Below are positions 45,319 to 54,459 of a DNA stretch of 64,000 nt, in pieces (position 1 is the stretch's first letter; each line of letters starts with the position of its first letter). A model generated the notes under the pieces. That model did no database searches. It was not told where the DNA came from and saw only the letters and a program-made list of their open reading frames with translations. The position numbers and the translations under genes are program-made. The DNA comes from Inquilinus limosus DSM 16000 (GTDB lineage Bacteria; Pseudomonadota; Alphaproteobacteria; DSM-16000; Inquilinaceae): contig NZ_AUHM01000001.1 of NCBI RefSeq assembly GCF_000423185.1, positions 558,001 to 622,000 of the forward strand. The letters run 5' to 3'.

Positions 45319-46092
45319 TTAGTCCGGCAGGATCGCCACCGCCCGGGTCCAGCCGGCGGAGGCGGCACGGATCTTCACCGGGAAGCAGCTGACGGTGAAA
45401 CCGGTGGCGGGCAGCGCCTCCAGGTTGTGGAGCTTCTCCAGATGGCAGTAGCCGATCTCCCGGCCGGCCTTGTGGCCCTCCCAGATCAGCGAGGCGTCGC
45501 CGGTCTCCTTGAACCGCCTGGCCGTGTGGCTGAACGGCGCGTCCCAGCTCCAGCCGTCGGTGCCGACCAGGCGGATGCCCTGGCGCAGCAGGTGCAGCGT
45601 GGCGTCGCGGCCCATGCCGCAGCCGCTGTCGACATAGTCCGCCTGGCCGTAGCGGGCGCCGGCGCTGGTGTTGACCAGCACGATCTCCAGCGGGCTGAGG
45701 GTATGGCCGATCCGCTCCAGCTCCGCGTCGATCTCGTCCGGCGTCACGATGTGGCCGTCCGGCAGGTGCCGGAAGTCCAGCTTCACGCCCGGCTGGAAGC
45801 ACCATTCCAGCGGCACCTCGTCGATGGTGATGGCGCGCTTCCCGCCATCCATCGTCGGGTGGTAGTGCCAGGGCGCGTCGAGATGCGTGCCGTTGTGCGT
45901 GGAGATGGCGACCCGCTCCTCCGCCCAGCCCTTGCCCTCCGGCAGCTGGTCCGGCCGCAGGCCCGGGAACACGAAGGCGATCTCGCGCGCCGTCTCGTCA
46001 TGGGCGCGGTAGGTGATCGAGACCTTCTGGAACGGCGGGTCGGCCGGGACGTCGTTCTCGAGCGGGATCGAGATGTCGATGAGCTTGGGCAT
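45319..46092 (-). CDS. Cyclase-family metal-dependent hydrolase, kynurenine-formamidase-like
   Basis: A 257-residue protein of the cyclase family (PF04199). The metal motif H-x-G-T-H-x-D-x-P-x-H is in 'ISTHNGTHLDAPWHYHPTMDGG' (about 63-84). 'VNTSAGARYGQADYVDSGCGMGRDATLHLL' and 'GTDGWSWDAPFSHTARRFKETGDASLIWEGHKAGREIGYCHLEKLHNLEAL' (overview) complete the active site. Relatives hydrolyse N-formylkynurenine or cyclic amides. ATG 46092 gives the family start MPKLIDISIPLEN. It converges on the APH(6)-like gene one base away. Confidence 0.87.
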   Translation of the reverse strand: MPKLIDISIPLENDVPADPPFQKVSITYRAHDETAREIAFVFPGLRPDQLPEGKGWAEERVAISTHNGTHLDAPWHYHPTMDGGKRAITIDEVPLEWCFQPGVKLDFRHLPDGHIVTPDEIDAELERIGHTLSPLEIVLVNTSAGARYGQADYVDSGCGMGRDATLHLLRQGIRLVGTDGWSWDAPFSHTARRFKETGDASLIWEGHKAGREIGYCHLEKLHNLEALPATGFTVSCFPVKIRAASAGWTRAVAILPD

Positions 46093-46212
46093 GAATCCGT
46101 CTCGGTTCGGGTCGAGCGTAGCGCCGGCACTGTGCCGCGACGGCGACCCGGCTGCCATTGCGAACCGCTCGCAACGAGCCTATCTGAGGATCACCCGATC
46201 CGAGAGGACATC

Positions 46213-46497
46213 ATGCCGAGCTCCGAAGCCCGCATCGTCACCGAGCACGCCAGCAAGTACCTGCAGCAGCTGTGCAAGCATTTCGGCCACAGGATCCCGG
46301 CGACCTTCGACGCCGAGAAGGGCCACCTCACCTTCGAGATGGGCACCACGACCCTGGCGGCCGAGCCGAATCTGCTGGTGCTGCGCAACGAGTCGCCGGA
46401 CGCCGCCGGGCTGGCCCGGCTGCAGGAGGTCGTCGCCTCGCATCTCGTCCGCTTCGCCTTCCGCGAGGAGCTCCAGATCGACTGGAAGCCGGTCTGA
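46213..46497 (+). CDS. DUF2218 protein
   Basis: A 94-residue protein matching the DUF2218 pattern: 'ARIVTEHASKYLQQLCKHFGHRIPATFD' then 'MGTTTLAAEPNLLVLRNESPDAAGLARLQEVVASHLVRFAFREELQIDW' in overview. Members often sit next to siderophore or iron genes and some may bind metal through the CKHFGH segment. The function is unknown. The Shine-Dalgarno GAGAGGA precedes ATG 46213. Its stop abuts that of the cysteine-repeat gene on the other strand. Confidence 0.88.
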   Translation: MPSSEARIVTEHASKYLQQLCKHFGHRIPATFDAEKGHLTFEMGTTTLAAEPNLLVLRNESPDAAGLARLQEVVASHLVRFAFREELQIDWKPV

Positions 46498-47394
46498 TCA
46501 CGGCTCCCGGCAATCCTCCGCATCGGTGCCGGCGGCGCAGAGGCCGGAGCCCTTGCCGGGCTCGTCGCACTCGCCGTCGCCCGTGAAGGGGCAGGCCGCC
46601 GGAGTCGCGGTGTTGGGGGCATCGGAGTTGCCATCCGCGGCCGAGCAGTCCGTCGCGTCGGTGCCGGGCGTGCAGAGGCCGGTGCCCCGGCCCGGCTCGT
46701 CGCATTCGCCGTCATGGGCGAACTGGCAGCTGTCGTCGCCACCAGGCGACGGCGCGGCCGGCGCCGCGGGGGCGGCGCCCTGTCCGGCCTTGCAGTCGGT
46801 CGTGTCCGTCCCGGCCGCGCAGGCGCCGGAGCCGACGCCCGGCTCGTCGCATTCGCCGTCGCGGGCGAAGGGGCAGCTGTCCGCCCCGGCCGGCGCCGCG
46901 GGCGCCGCAGGCGCAGCCGGGGCCGGAGCACTGCCGCCTTTGACCTTGCAGTCGGTGGTGTCGGTGCCGGCGGCGCAGGCGCCCGAGCCGACGCCCGGCT
47001 CGTCGCACTCGTTGTCCCGGGCGAAGGGGCAGCTGTCGTCGCCTGGCCCCTGGGCCGGTGCGGACGGGGCCGGAGCGTCCGGGGGCGCGGGTGCGGCTGC
47101 GGCACAGTCGGCCGTGTCGGTGCCGGCGGCGCAGAGGCCCGAGCCCTTGCCCGGCTCGTCGCAGCGCTGGTCGAAGGCGTAGCGGCACGAGTTCGCGGGG
47201 TCCGCCGCGGCGTCCGGCCGGCAGTCAGCGCTGTCTGTGCCGGGGGCGCAGGTGCCGTTGGCCTCGTCGCACTCGCCGTCATGGGCGAAGATGCAGGAGT
47301 TGTTGGTGCCGCCCGTGGGCGCCTGCTGCGCCACCGCGGAGAGCGGCAGCGCCAGCACGGTCGCCGCCAGCATCCAGGCCCATCTCGACGCCAT
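46498..47394 (-). CDS. Secreted protein with six tandem four-cysteine repeats
   Basis: A 298-residue exported protein with a signal peptide (MASRWAWMLAATVLALPLSAVAQ). The mature chain is six copies of a unit of about 28 residues with consensus S-C-x-F-A-x-D-G-E-C-D-E-P-G-x-G-S-G-x-C-A-A-G-T-D-T-x-D-C. Units are joined by Pro/Ala-rich linkers of variable length; total 24 cysteines. The acidic D-x-E-C-D-E and G-T-D-x-x-D-C parts suggest calcium-stabilised, disulphide-closed mini-domains, somewhat like LDL-receptor class A modules. Units 3 and 4 are almost identical, so expansion was recent. No known function; adhesion or metal binding is inferred. The start has GAGGGG upstream. Confidence 0.85.
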   Translation of the reverse strand: MASRWAWMLAATVLALPLSAVAQQAPTGGTNNSCIFAHDGECDEANGTCAPGTDSADCRPDAAADPANSCRYAFDQRCDEPGKGSGLCAAGTDTADCAAAAPAPPDAPAPSAPAQGPGDDSCPFARDNECDEPGVGSGACAAGTDTTDCKVKGGSAPAPAAPAAPAAPAGADSCPFARDGECDEPGVGSGACAAGTDTTDCKAGQGAAPAAPAAPSPGGDDSCQFAHDGECDEPGRGTGLCTPGTDATDCSAADGNSDAPNTATPAACPFTGDGECDEPGKGSGLCAAGTDAEDCREP

Positions 47395-47527
47395 GCGATG
47401 TCCCCTCCCCCGCACGCAGCTGAGCTCCTAGATACATGCAGGAGAATGGCATGACAAAGGCGCCGGCCCCGTTGCCTGGACGGAACGATCGGCGTATCAG
47501 TCACGCCCTTCGCAGGAGATCGGTTCG

Positions 47528-48901
47528 ATGAGCACGCCCGCCCCCGTCCATGTCATCGGCGCCGGCCTGGCCGGCAGCGAAGCCGCCTGGCAGCTGGTCT
47601 CGGCCGGCGTGCCGGTGGTGCTGCACGAGATGCGGCCGGTGCGCCGGACCGAGGCTCACCAGACCGACGGCTTCGCCGAGCTGGTCTGCTCCAACTCCTT
47701 CCGCTCCGACGACGCGATGTACAACGCGGTCGGCCTGCTGCACGAGGAGATGCGGCGCTGCGGGTCGCTGATCATGCGCCATGCCGACGCCCACAAGGTG
47801 CCGGCCGGCGGTGCGCTGGCGGTCGACCGCGACGGCTTCTCCGCCGGCATCACCGCCGATCTGGCGAACCACCCGTTGGTGACAGTCGAGCGCGGCGAGG
47901 TCGCCGGCCTGCCGCCGGAGGCGTGGGACAGCGTGATCGTCGCCACCGGCCCCCTCACCTCCCCGGCCCTGGCCGAGGCGGTGCGCGGGCTGACCGGCGA
48001 GGCCGAACTGGCCTTCTTCGACGCCATCGCCCCGATCGTCCACCGCGACAGCATCGACTTCGACACCGCCTGGTTCCAGTCGCGCTACGACAAGCCCGGC
48101 CCGGGCGGCACCGGCAAGGACTACATCAACTGCCCGATGTCGAAGGAGGAGTACGAGGCCTTCATCCGCGAGCTGCTGGCCGCGCCGAAGACCGAGTTCA
48201 AGGACTGGGAGAAGGACACGCCCTATTTCGACGGCTGCCTGCCGATCGAGGTGATGGCCGAGCGCGGCCCGGACACGCTGCGCTGGGGCCCGATGAAGCC
48301 GGTCGGCCTGACCAACCCGCACAGCGATCGCCGGCCCTGGGCCGTGGTCCAGCTGCGCCAGGACAATGCGCTCGGCACGCTGTTCAACATGGTCGGCTTT
48401 CAGACCAAGATGAAATACGCCGAGCAGGTGCGGGTCTTCCGCATGATCCCGGGCCTGCAGAACGCCGAGTTCGCGCGGTTGGGCGGGCTGCACCGCAACA
48501 CCTTCATCAACAGCCCGCGCGTGCTGGACCCGGCGCTGCGGCTAAAGGCGATGCCGCGGCTGCGCTTCGCCGGCCAGGTCACCGGCGTCGAGGGCTATGT
48601 CGAGAGCGCCGCGATCGGCCTCCTGGCCGGGCGGATGGCCGCGGCGGAGCGGCTGGGCCAGGCCATCATCCCGCCGCCCGTCACCACCGCGCTCGGCGCC
48701 CTGCTGAACCACATCACCGGCGGCGGCGAGGCCGAGACCTTCCAGCCGATGAACGTCAATTTCGGCCTGTTCCCGCTTCCGGAGATCCCGGAGCGGCAGC
48801 CCGGCCAGAAGAAGGTCAAGGGCCGCGACCGCAAGAGCCTGTACAGCGAGCGGGCCCTGGCCGACCTCAATCTCTGGCTCGGCCGGCGCGCGGCCGCCTG
48901 A
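47528..48901 (+). CDS. trmFO: Methylenetetrahydrofolate-tRNA-(uracil-5-)-methyltransferase TrmFO
   Basis: A 457-residue FAD/folate-dependent enzyme making ribothymidine-54 in the T-loop of tRNAs. The Rossmann motif is '[17 protein letters not shown]' (about 7-23). Diagnostic segments are '[27 protein letters not shown]' with the catalytic-region Cys, '[15 protein letters not shown]', '[25 protein letters not shown]' and '[11 protein letters not shown]'. Length and C-terminus ([11 protein letters not shown]) match GidA-small-form TrmFO. It is monocistronic and ends seven bases from the convergent ABC transporter operon. Confidence 0.96.
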   Translation: MSTPAPVHVIGAGLAGSEAAWQLVSAGVPVVLHEMRPVRRTEAHQTDGFAELVCSNSFRSDDAMYNAVGLLHEEMRRCGSLIMRHADAHKVPAGGALAVDRDGFSAGITADLANHPLVTVERGEVAGLPPEAWDSVIVATGPLTSPALAEAVRGLTGEAELAFFDAIAPIVHRDSIDFDTAWFQSRYDKPGPGGTGKDYINCPMSKEEYEAFIRELLAAPKTEFKDWEKDTPYFDGCLPIEVMAERGPDTLRWGPMKPVGLTNPHSDRRPWAVVQLRQDNALGTLFNMVGFQTKMKYAEQVRVFRMIPGLQNAEFARLGGLHRNTFINSPRVLDPALRLKAMPRLRFAGQVTGVEGYVESAAIGLLAGRMAAAERLGQAIIPPPVTTALGALLNHITGGGEAETFQPMNVNFGLFPLPEIPERQPGQKKVKGRDRKSLYSERALADLNLWLGRRAAA

Positions 48902-48908
48902 CCCGTCC

Positions 48909-49664
48909 TCAGGCCGTCGTCGTCTCGGGCTCGCCCTGCACGATCAGCTCCAGAACCTCCTTCTCGCTGGTCGACTTGATCAGCCGCTCGCCGACGTTGC
49001 GGCCGCGCTTGAGAACCATGATGCGGTCGCCGATCTCGAAGATGTCGGTCAGGCGGTGGCTGATGATGATCTGCGCCACGCCGTGCCGCCGCAGCTCGTC
49101 CATGGTCTCGAGCAGGCGCTCGGTGGCTGGGACCGAGAGATTCGCGGTCGGCTCGTCGAGGATCAGCACCTTCGGGTCGAAGCTGATCGCCCGGGCGATC
49201 GCGACCGATTGCTGCCGGCCGCCGGACAGGCTCTCGACCCGCTGGCGGACATGGTTGATGTCGACCTTGAGGCGCCGCATCACGTCGCCGGCCTCGGCCT
49301 CCATCCGCCGGCGGTCGACGAACCAGCCCTTGGTCGGCCAGCGGCCGAGGAAGACGTTGGCGGCGACGTCCATGTTCCCGCACAGCGCGAAGTCCTGGTA
49401 GATCATCTCGATGCCGCGGTCGCGCGAGTCGTGCGGGCCGCGGAAATGGACCTCCTCGCCCGCCACCAGGATGTCGCCGGAATCGCGCTGATAGGCGCCG
49501 GTCAGGATCTTCATCAGCGTCGACTTGCCGGCCGAGTTGTCGCCGACCAGGCCCAGGATCTCTCCCGGCATCAGCCGCAGATGCACATCCGTCAACGCCC
49601 GGATGGCGCCGAAGCTCTTGTTGATCCGCCGCATCTCGACGATCGGGGTGCCCGCCTCGGTCAT
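48909..49664 (-). CDS. Ribose-type sugar ABC importer, ATP-binding protein
   Basis: A 251-residue single-domain ATPase: Walker A 'GLVGDNSAGKSTLMKIL' (about 39-55), Q-loop 'IEMIYQDFALCGNMDVAANVFLGRW', signature 'LSGGRQQSVAIARAI', Walker B 'VLILDEPTANL' and switch 'IIISHRLTDIF'. This sequence style (GDNSAGKST) is that of sugar importers such as FrcA, which have a one-domain rather than the RbsA two-domain ATPase. It must act as a homodimer. It overlaps the permease gene by ATGA and is last in the binding protein-permease-ATPase operon. Confidence 0.92.
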   Translation of the reverse strand: MTEAGTPIVEMRRINKSFGAIRALTDVHLRLMPGEILGLVGDNSAGKSTLMKILTGAYQRDSGDILVAGEEVHFRGPHDSRDRGIEMIYQDFALCGNMDVAANVFLGRWPTKGWFVDRRRMEAEAGDVMRRLKVDINHVRQRVESLSGGRQQSVAIARAISFDPKVLILDEPTANLSVPATERLLETMDELRRHGVAQIIISHRLTDIFEIGDRIMVLKRGRNVGERLIKSTSEKEVLELIVQGEPETTTA

Positions 49665-51922
49665 GCCGTTCGCTCCCTTTGCGGTCGCAGCCGCCTGAAC
49701 AGCCGCTGCAGCAGGCCCTCCTGACGCAGCCAGATGTCGCCGAGCACGGCGACGATCAGGATCAGCCCGATGAAGACGTTGATCCAGTGCTGCGGCATCA
49801 CCATCGATTCCCCGCTGGGCAGGATGATCTGCAGCGACAGCAGCGCCCGGATCAGGGTGATCACGGCGGCCCCCGCCAGCGCGCCCAGGATGGTGCCGAA
49901 GCCGCCGAAGATGCTGCCGCCGCCGATGATCACGGCGGCGATGACGTCGAGTTCGCGCAGCTGCCCGGCCGACGGATTGAAGCTGCGGAAATAGGCGATG
50001 TAGACGATGCCGGCCAGCGACGCGCACATGGCGCTGAACACCAGGCTGCCGAAGCGCACCCGGTCGGTGTCGATGCCGGCATAATCGGCGGCGCGGCGGT
50101 TGCCGCCGGTGGCCAGCACCTTGTAGCCGATCACGGTTTTCGACAGCACGACGCCGGCGACGACGGCGAGGATGATCAAGACGATCGACTGGGTGCTGAC
50201 GGCGCTGGCCACGGCCGACCAGACACTGCCCGGCGCCGGCTCGAGGCCGAAATAGCGCAGCACCTCGATCAGCTTGCGGCCGATCAGGTTGTAGCTCTCC
50301 GGGAACTGGCTGAGCTGGCGGCCGGCGACGAACCAGGCGGCCAGGCCTCGCGCGATGTAGAACATGCCGAGCGTGGCGACGAAGGCTGGCAGCCGCGCCT
50401 TGGTGGTCAGGAGGCCGTTAACCACGCCCGCGAGAGTCCCGGCGCAGAAGGCGGTCAGGGCCGCCAGCGGCGGCGCCACTCCCAGGAACTTCATCAGGAA
50501 GGCCGCGGTCGCGCCCGACAGCGCCAGGACCGCGCCGACCGACAGGTCGATGTCGCCATTGGCGATGACATAGGTCATGCCGACCGCCATGATCCCGATC
50601 TCGGTGAAGGCCAGCAGCAGGTTGAAGCTGTTGTCGAGGCTGCCCCAGAAGTCCGGCCGCAGATACATCCCGAGCGCCCAGAGCAGGACCATGAAGATCA
50701 CCGCCGCCGCCTCGCGCTGGGTCAGGAACCACATCAGCCCCCGAGCGTGGATCTCCTGCGCCGCCATGGCCGAGCCATGCGTCTGCACGGTTTCGATCGC
50801 AACCGTCTCCACCTCCGGCACGGGCAGCGGCCGGTGGCGCAGCCGGGCCCACAGCCGGGGCACGAGCTTGCGGCGGAAGACCCAAGGCTCGATCAACACG
50901 GCGGCCAGGAGGATCAGGCCGAGGAAGACCGGCACCGCGCCCGGCGGCATCGAGGCCATCGCCTGCACCACCATCTCGCTCTTGCCGACCTTGACGACGC
51001 GCTCGATCGGGATGCCCTCGCGCAGCACCTTGTCGATCAGCACGATCAGGAGGGCGCCCATGCAGGAGCCGAGGATCCGACCGCGGCCGCCGACGATGCT
51101 GGCCCCGCCGACGACCACCGCCGAGATCACGATCAGCTCGTGGCCGACGCCGTAGCCGCTGTTGACGCCCTTGTCCTGGAACACGGTCATCATCCCAGCA
51201 AGGGTCGCGCACAGGCTCGACAGCACGAAGCCGCGGATCCGCACCCGCCGGCTGCTGATGCCGGCGTAATCCGCGGCCGTTGCGTTGCCGCCCACCGCAT
51301 AGGTCTCGTAGCCCCAGCGGGTGAAGGCCAGCAGGATGCCGCCGACGACGGCCACGACCAGAAAGATCAGGATCTGGTTGTTGAAGCCCAGCGCATTGGT
51401 CTCGCCGAGTGCGAAGATCCCGACCTCGCGCGCCTTGACCTCATAGGCGATGTTCTTGCCGCCGGTCAGCCCGAGGACGAAGCCGCGGCCGATGAACAGC
51501 ATGGTCAGCGTGGCGATGAAGGCGGGCACCCGGAGCACCGTGACCATCACGCCGTTCAAGAGCCCGATCAGCAGCCCGAGGGCGATGCTGGCGCCGATCG
51601 CCACACCGACGCCGAGGTCGTAATGGGTCGGCGCGAACAGGATCGAGAACAGCACGGCGACGATCGCCGTGGTCGAGCCGACCGACAGGTCGAGATCCTT
51701 GTTGACGATCACGAAGGTCATGCCGACGGCCATCACGCCGAAGCGGGAGGCGTCGCGCAGCACGCTGTGCAGCGCCGTCAGATCGCCGAAGAAGCGCGGG
51801 TTGACCTGGGTTCCGGCGAGATAGAGCGCCGCCATGACCAGGAGGAGCCCAACCTCCCAGCCATAGGCGAAACCACCGAAGCGTGTCGGCCGTGCCGGCT
51901 CGGGCGCGGTCGTGGTTGCCAT
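49661..51922 (-). CDS. Fused double permease of a ribose-type ABC importer
   Basis: A 753-residue protein with two complete BPD_transp_2 (RbsC-like) permease domains in one chain. Domain 1 covers about 20-340 ('FGVMAVGMTFVIVNKDLDLSVGSTTAIVAVLF') and domain 2 about 410-740 ('IGIMAVGMTYVIANGDIDLSVGAVLALSGATAAF'). Both carry the coupling-loop motif ('GGNATAADYAGISSRRVRI' and 'GGNRRAADYAGIDTDRVRF') and 'GGASIVGG/GGGSIFGG'. A cytosolic linker of about 60 residues joins them. Family members are normally about 330 residues and dimerise; here the dimer is covalent. Sequence differences between halves suggest specialised roles. Confidence 0.93.
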   Translation of the reverse strand: MATTTAPEPARPTRFGGFAYGWEVGLLLVMAALYLAGTQVNPRFFGDLTALHSVLRDASRFGVMAVGMTFVIVNKDLDLSVGSTTAIVAVLFSILFAPTHYDLGVGVAIGASIALGLLIGLLNGVMVTVLRVPAFIATLTMLFIGRGFVLGLTGGKNIAYEVKAREVGIFALGETNALGFNNQILIFLVVAVVGGILLAFTRWGYETYAVGGNATAADYAGISSRRVRIRGFVLSSLCATLAGMMTVFQDKGVNSGYGVGHELIVISAVVVGGASIVGGRGRILGSCMGALLIVLIDKVLREGIPIERVVKVGKSEMVVQAMASMPPGAVPVFLGLILLAAVLIEPWVFRRKLVPRLWARLRHRPLPVPEVETVAIETVQTHGSAMAAQEIHARGLMWFLTQREAAAVIFMVLLWALGMYLRPDFWGSLDNSFNLLLAFTEIGIMAVGMTYVIANGDIDLSVGAVLALSGATAAFLMKFLGVAPPLAALTAFCAGTLAGVVNGLLTTKARLPAFVATLGMFYIARGLAAWFVAGRQLSQFPESYNLIGRKLIEVLRYFGLEPAPGSVWSAVASAVSTQSIVLIILAVVAGVVLSKTVIGYKVLATGGNRRAADYAGIDTDRVRFGSLVFSAMCASLAGIVYIAYFRSFNPSAGQLRELDVIAAVIIGGGSIFGGFGTILGALAGAAVITLIRALLSLQIILPSGESMVMPQHWINVFIGLILIVAVLGDIWLRQEGLLQRLFRRLRPQRERTA

Positions 51923-51998
51923 GATCCCTCGATAGCTGCCGTGCCGGAACGCCCTCGCCTCCACCGTCGAGGCGAGGGCCGCACGAACCGATCGCGCC

Positions 51999-53081
51999 TC
52001 AGTTCTCGAAGCGCTTGCCGACCTTGTCGACGTTGCTGCTGGTCACCAGCTGCGCCTTCGTGTCGAGATCGGCGGCGGAAACGCCCCGGTCGATCTGGAG
52101 GTACAGCTGCATCACCGGCCAGAAGCCCTGCAGGAAGGGCTGCTGGCCCAGCGCGCCGTCGAGATTGCCGTTCTTGATCTGCTCCAGCTGCTTGGGCCCG
52201 AGGTCGAAGCCGTAGCTGCAGACCTTGTCGCCGATCTTGAGCTGGGCCACGGCGTCGCCGATCGCCGGGGTGACGAAGGCGTTGTTGCCCATGATGCCGA
52301 CGACATCGCCGCGGCTTTCGATCAGGCTGACGATCGACCCGGTCACGTTGTTCTGGTCGACATCGATGCCGATGTTGGTCGGCCCCGCGTCGACCTTGAA
52401 GTCCTGCAGCCGGCCGGCAGCCTCCAGCGTCTTCACCGTCGCCTCGAAGGCCGCGGTGACGCGGTTGTTGACCTCGACATTGCCGAGCGTGGTCGTGCTC
52501 GGGAACAGGATGCTGCCGCTCTTGGCGCCGGAGTCGAGGACGCATTTCGCCATCGCCTCGCCGCCGATCCCGGCCGCCGACGAGTCCTGGCCGGTGTGGC
52601 TGATGCTGCTGCGGTTGTAGATCGTGGCGTCGAAGCTGTTGGTGGTGGCGACCGGGATGCCCTTGGATTCGAGCGTCTTCACCAGGTCGTCATAGGCCCC
52701 GGCCTGGGGCGTCGTCATGATGACGCCGTCGATGGTCGGATCCTGCACGATCTGGTTGAGGATCTCGAGCTCGCGCGGGATGTCGTCCACCGGCGCCTCG
52801 GAGCCGAGCATCAGCAGGTTCGCGCCGATCATGTCGGCCGCGACCTTGGCGCCGACATAGGTCGGGTCGAAGAAGCCGTTGCCGGCCGTATGGGTGACGA
52901 TGGCAAAGGTCAGCTTGCCATCCTTGCTGTTGAAGTTCTTGGTGTCCGGGCTCTCCTTCGCCGCCTGGTCGAAGGTATAGCCGCCGACCGCCTTCTCCAG
53001 CATGCCGGTCTGGGCCGCCGCAGTCCCGCTGAGGGCACTCAAAAGCGCCAGGGCGCTCGCTCCCGCCAGAAGCGTACGCAT
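51999..53081 (-). CDS. Periplasmic sugar-binding protein of the ribose-type ABC importer
   Basis: A 360-residue periplasmic binding protein with signal peptide MRTLLAGASALALLSALSGTAAAQ. The mature protein follows the Peripla_BP_4 / RbsB pattern: 'KLTFAIVTHTAGNGFFDPTYVGAKVAADMIGANLLMLGSEAP', 'DPTIDGVIMTTPQAGAYDDLVKTLESKGIPVATTNSFD' and 'GVVGIMGNNAFVTPAIGDAV'-like segments (overview). ATG 53081 has GAGGAA ten bases upstream; GTG 53084 precedes it. The sugar is unknown. The 206 bases upstream (53085-53290) hold the likely operon promoter, including the dyad GTCA-N3-TGAC. Confidence 0.92.
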   Translation of the reverse strand: MRTLLAGASALALLSALSGTAAAQTGMLEKAVGGYTFDQAAKESPDTKNFNSKDGKLTFAIVTHTAGNGFFDPTYVGAKVAADMIGANLLMLGSEAPVDDIPRELEILNQIVQDPTIDGVIMTTPQAGAYDDLVKTLESKGIPVATTNSFDATIYNRSSISHTGQDSSAAGIGGEAMAKCVLDSGAKSGSILFPSTTTLGNVEVNNRVTAAFEATVKTLEAAGRLQDFKVDAGPTNIGIDVDQNNVTGSIVSLIESRGDVVGIMGNNAFVTPAIGDAVAQLKIGDKVCSYGFDLGPKQLEQIKNGNLDGALGQQPFLQGFWPVMQLYLQIDRGVSAADLDTKAQLVTSSNVDKVGKRFEN

Positions 53082-53290
53082 CACTCTGTTCCTCCCTATT
53101 TTGTTCCGGTCATCCAGTCCCTGGCGCCGGTAATATTTTCACTCTCAGATATACTATTTGTGGGTCAAACTGACCAGCCCGGAGGCGGCACAGGACATTA
53201 TCTAAGCGGATGAGCGTGCCGCTTGGTCACCCGCCGCCCCGGCGATGGCGCAGCGGGTGCCGGCACGGAGCAGACAGACGGCGCTAAGCC

Positions 53291-54364
53291 TCAGCTCCGC
53301 GGCGCGATCCTGACGTCGCCGAACATGACGTTGCGGGTCATCGGCCGGGCCAGGAACTCGTGCGGGAAGCCGAGGTCGACGGCGCTCGCCGCCTCCAGCC
53401 GCGCCCCCTGCTCGTCCGAGAGCACGACGTCGAGCGCGCCGAGATTGTCCTCGAGCTGCGCCACAGTCCGCGCGCCGATGATCGGCGCGGTCACGGTGGG
53501 GTTCAGCAGGGTCCAGGCCAGGGCCACCTGCGCTGGGGTCCGGCCGATCTCGGCCGCCACCGCCTTCACCTCCTCGGCGATAGCCAGGCCCCGCTCGGTC
53601 AGGGCGCCGTTGGCGGCGGCGACGTTTTTGCGCGTCCCCGCGGCCTCCGGACTGCCTCCGCCGATGCCCAGATCGGCCCGGCTGTACTTGCCGGTCAGCA
53701 CGCCGCTGGCCAGCGGCGACCAGGGGACCACTCCGAGGCCCAACTCGCGCGCCATCGGGATCAGGTCACGCTCCACCGTCCGCTCGATCAAGCTGTATTC
53801 GATCTGCAGCGCGATCAGCGGCGACCAGCCGCGCAGGTCGGCGATGGTCTGCATCCGCGCCACCTGCCAGGCCGGCGCGTCGGAGATCGCGACATAGAGC
53901 ACCTTGCCGGCGCGGACGACGTCATCCATGGCGCGCAGGATCTCCTCGACCGGGGTCGTGAAATCCCAGGCATGGAGGTAGAGCAGGTCGATATAGTCCG
54001 TCTGCATCCGCTGCAGGCTGCTCTCGACCGAGCGGACCAAGCTCTTGCGGTGGTTGCCGCCCGAATTCGGATCCCCGGCCCGCAGCGGCAGCGTGTATTT
54101 GGTGGCGATCACCAGCCGGTCGCGCCGGTCGGCCGCGAACTTGCCCACCAGGCGCTCGGAGCTGCCGTCGGTGTACTGGTTGGCGGTGTCGATGAAGTTG
54201 CCGCCGCGGCCGACATAGGTGTCGAAGATCCGGCGCGCCTCCGGCTCGTCGGCGCCCCAGCCCCAGTCGGTGCCGAAGGTCATGGCGCCGAGCGCCAGCG
54301 GCGAGACCCTGAGGCCGGACCGGCCGAGCAGCCGATAATGATCGAGGGACAGCGTGTCGCTCAT
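53291..54364 (-). CDS. Aldo/keto reductase
   Basis: A 357-residue NADPH-dependent TIM-barrel reductase. The catalytic tetrad is visible: Asp and Tyr in 'NFIDTANQYTDGSSE' (about 50-64), Lys in 'VIATKYTLP' and His in 'DLLYLHAWD'. The cofactor-binding end is 'APIIGARTVAQLEDNLGALDVVLS'. ATG 54364 gives the usual N-terminus (YRLLGRSGLRVSPLALGAMTFG). It is divergent from the LysR gene at 54460, and that pairing is typical of a LysR-controlled reductase. The substrate is unknown. Confidence 0.92.
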   Translation of the reverse strand: MSDTLSLDHYRLLGRSGLRVSPLALGAMTFGTDWGWGADEPEARRIFDTYVGRGGNFIDTANQYTDGSSERLVGKFAADRRDRLVIATKYTLPLRAGDPNSGGNHRKSLVRSVESSLQRMQTDYIDLLYLHAWDFTTPVEEILRAMDDVVRAGKVLYVAISDAPAWQVARMQTIADLRGWSPLIALQIEYSLIERTVERDLIPMARELGLGVVPWSPLASGVLTGKYSRADLGIGGGSPEAAGTRKNVAAANGALTERGLAIAEEVKAVAAEIGRTPAQVALAWTLLNPTVTAPIIGARTVAQLEDNLGALDVVLSDEQGARLEAASAVDLGFPHEFLARPMTRNVMFGDVRIAPRS

Positions 54365-54459
54365 GGTCGTCTCCTGCAGTGCTGGCCGGAAGATGGCGCG
54401 CTGACATTCGTCCATGAAGGCGGCATTATCCGCATGAGCTGTTAAGGGAATGATACACA

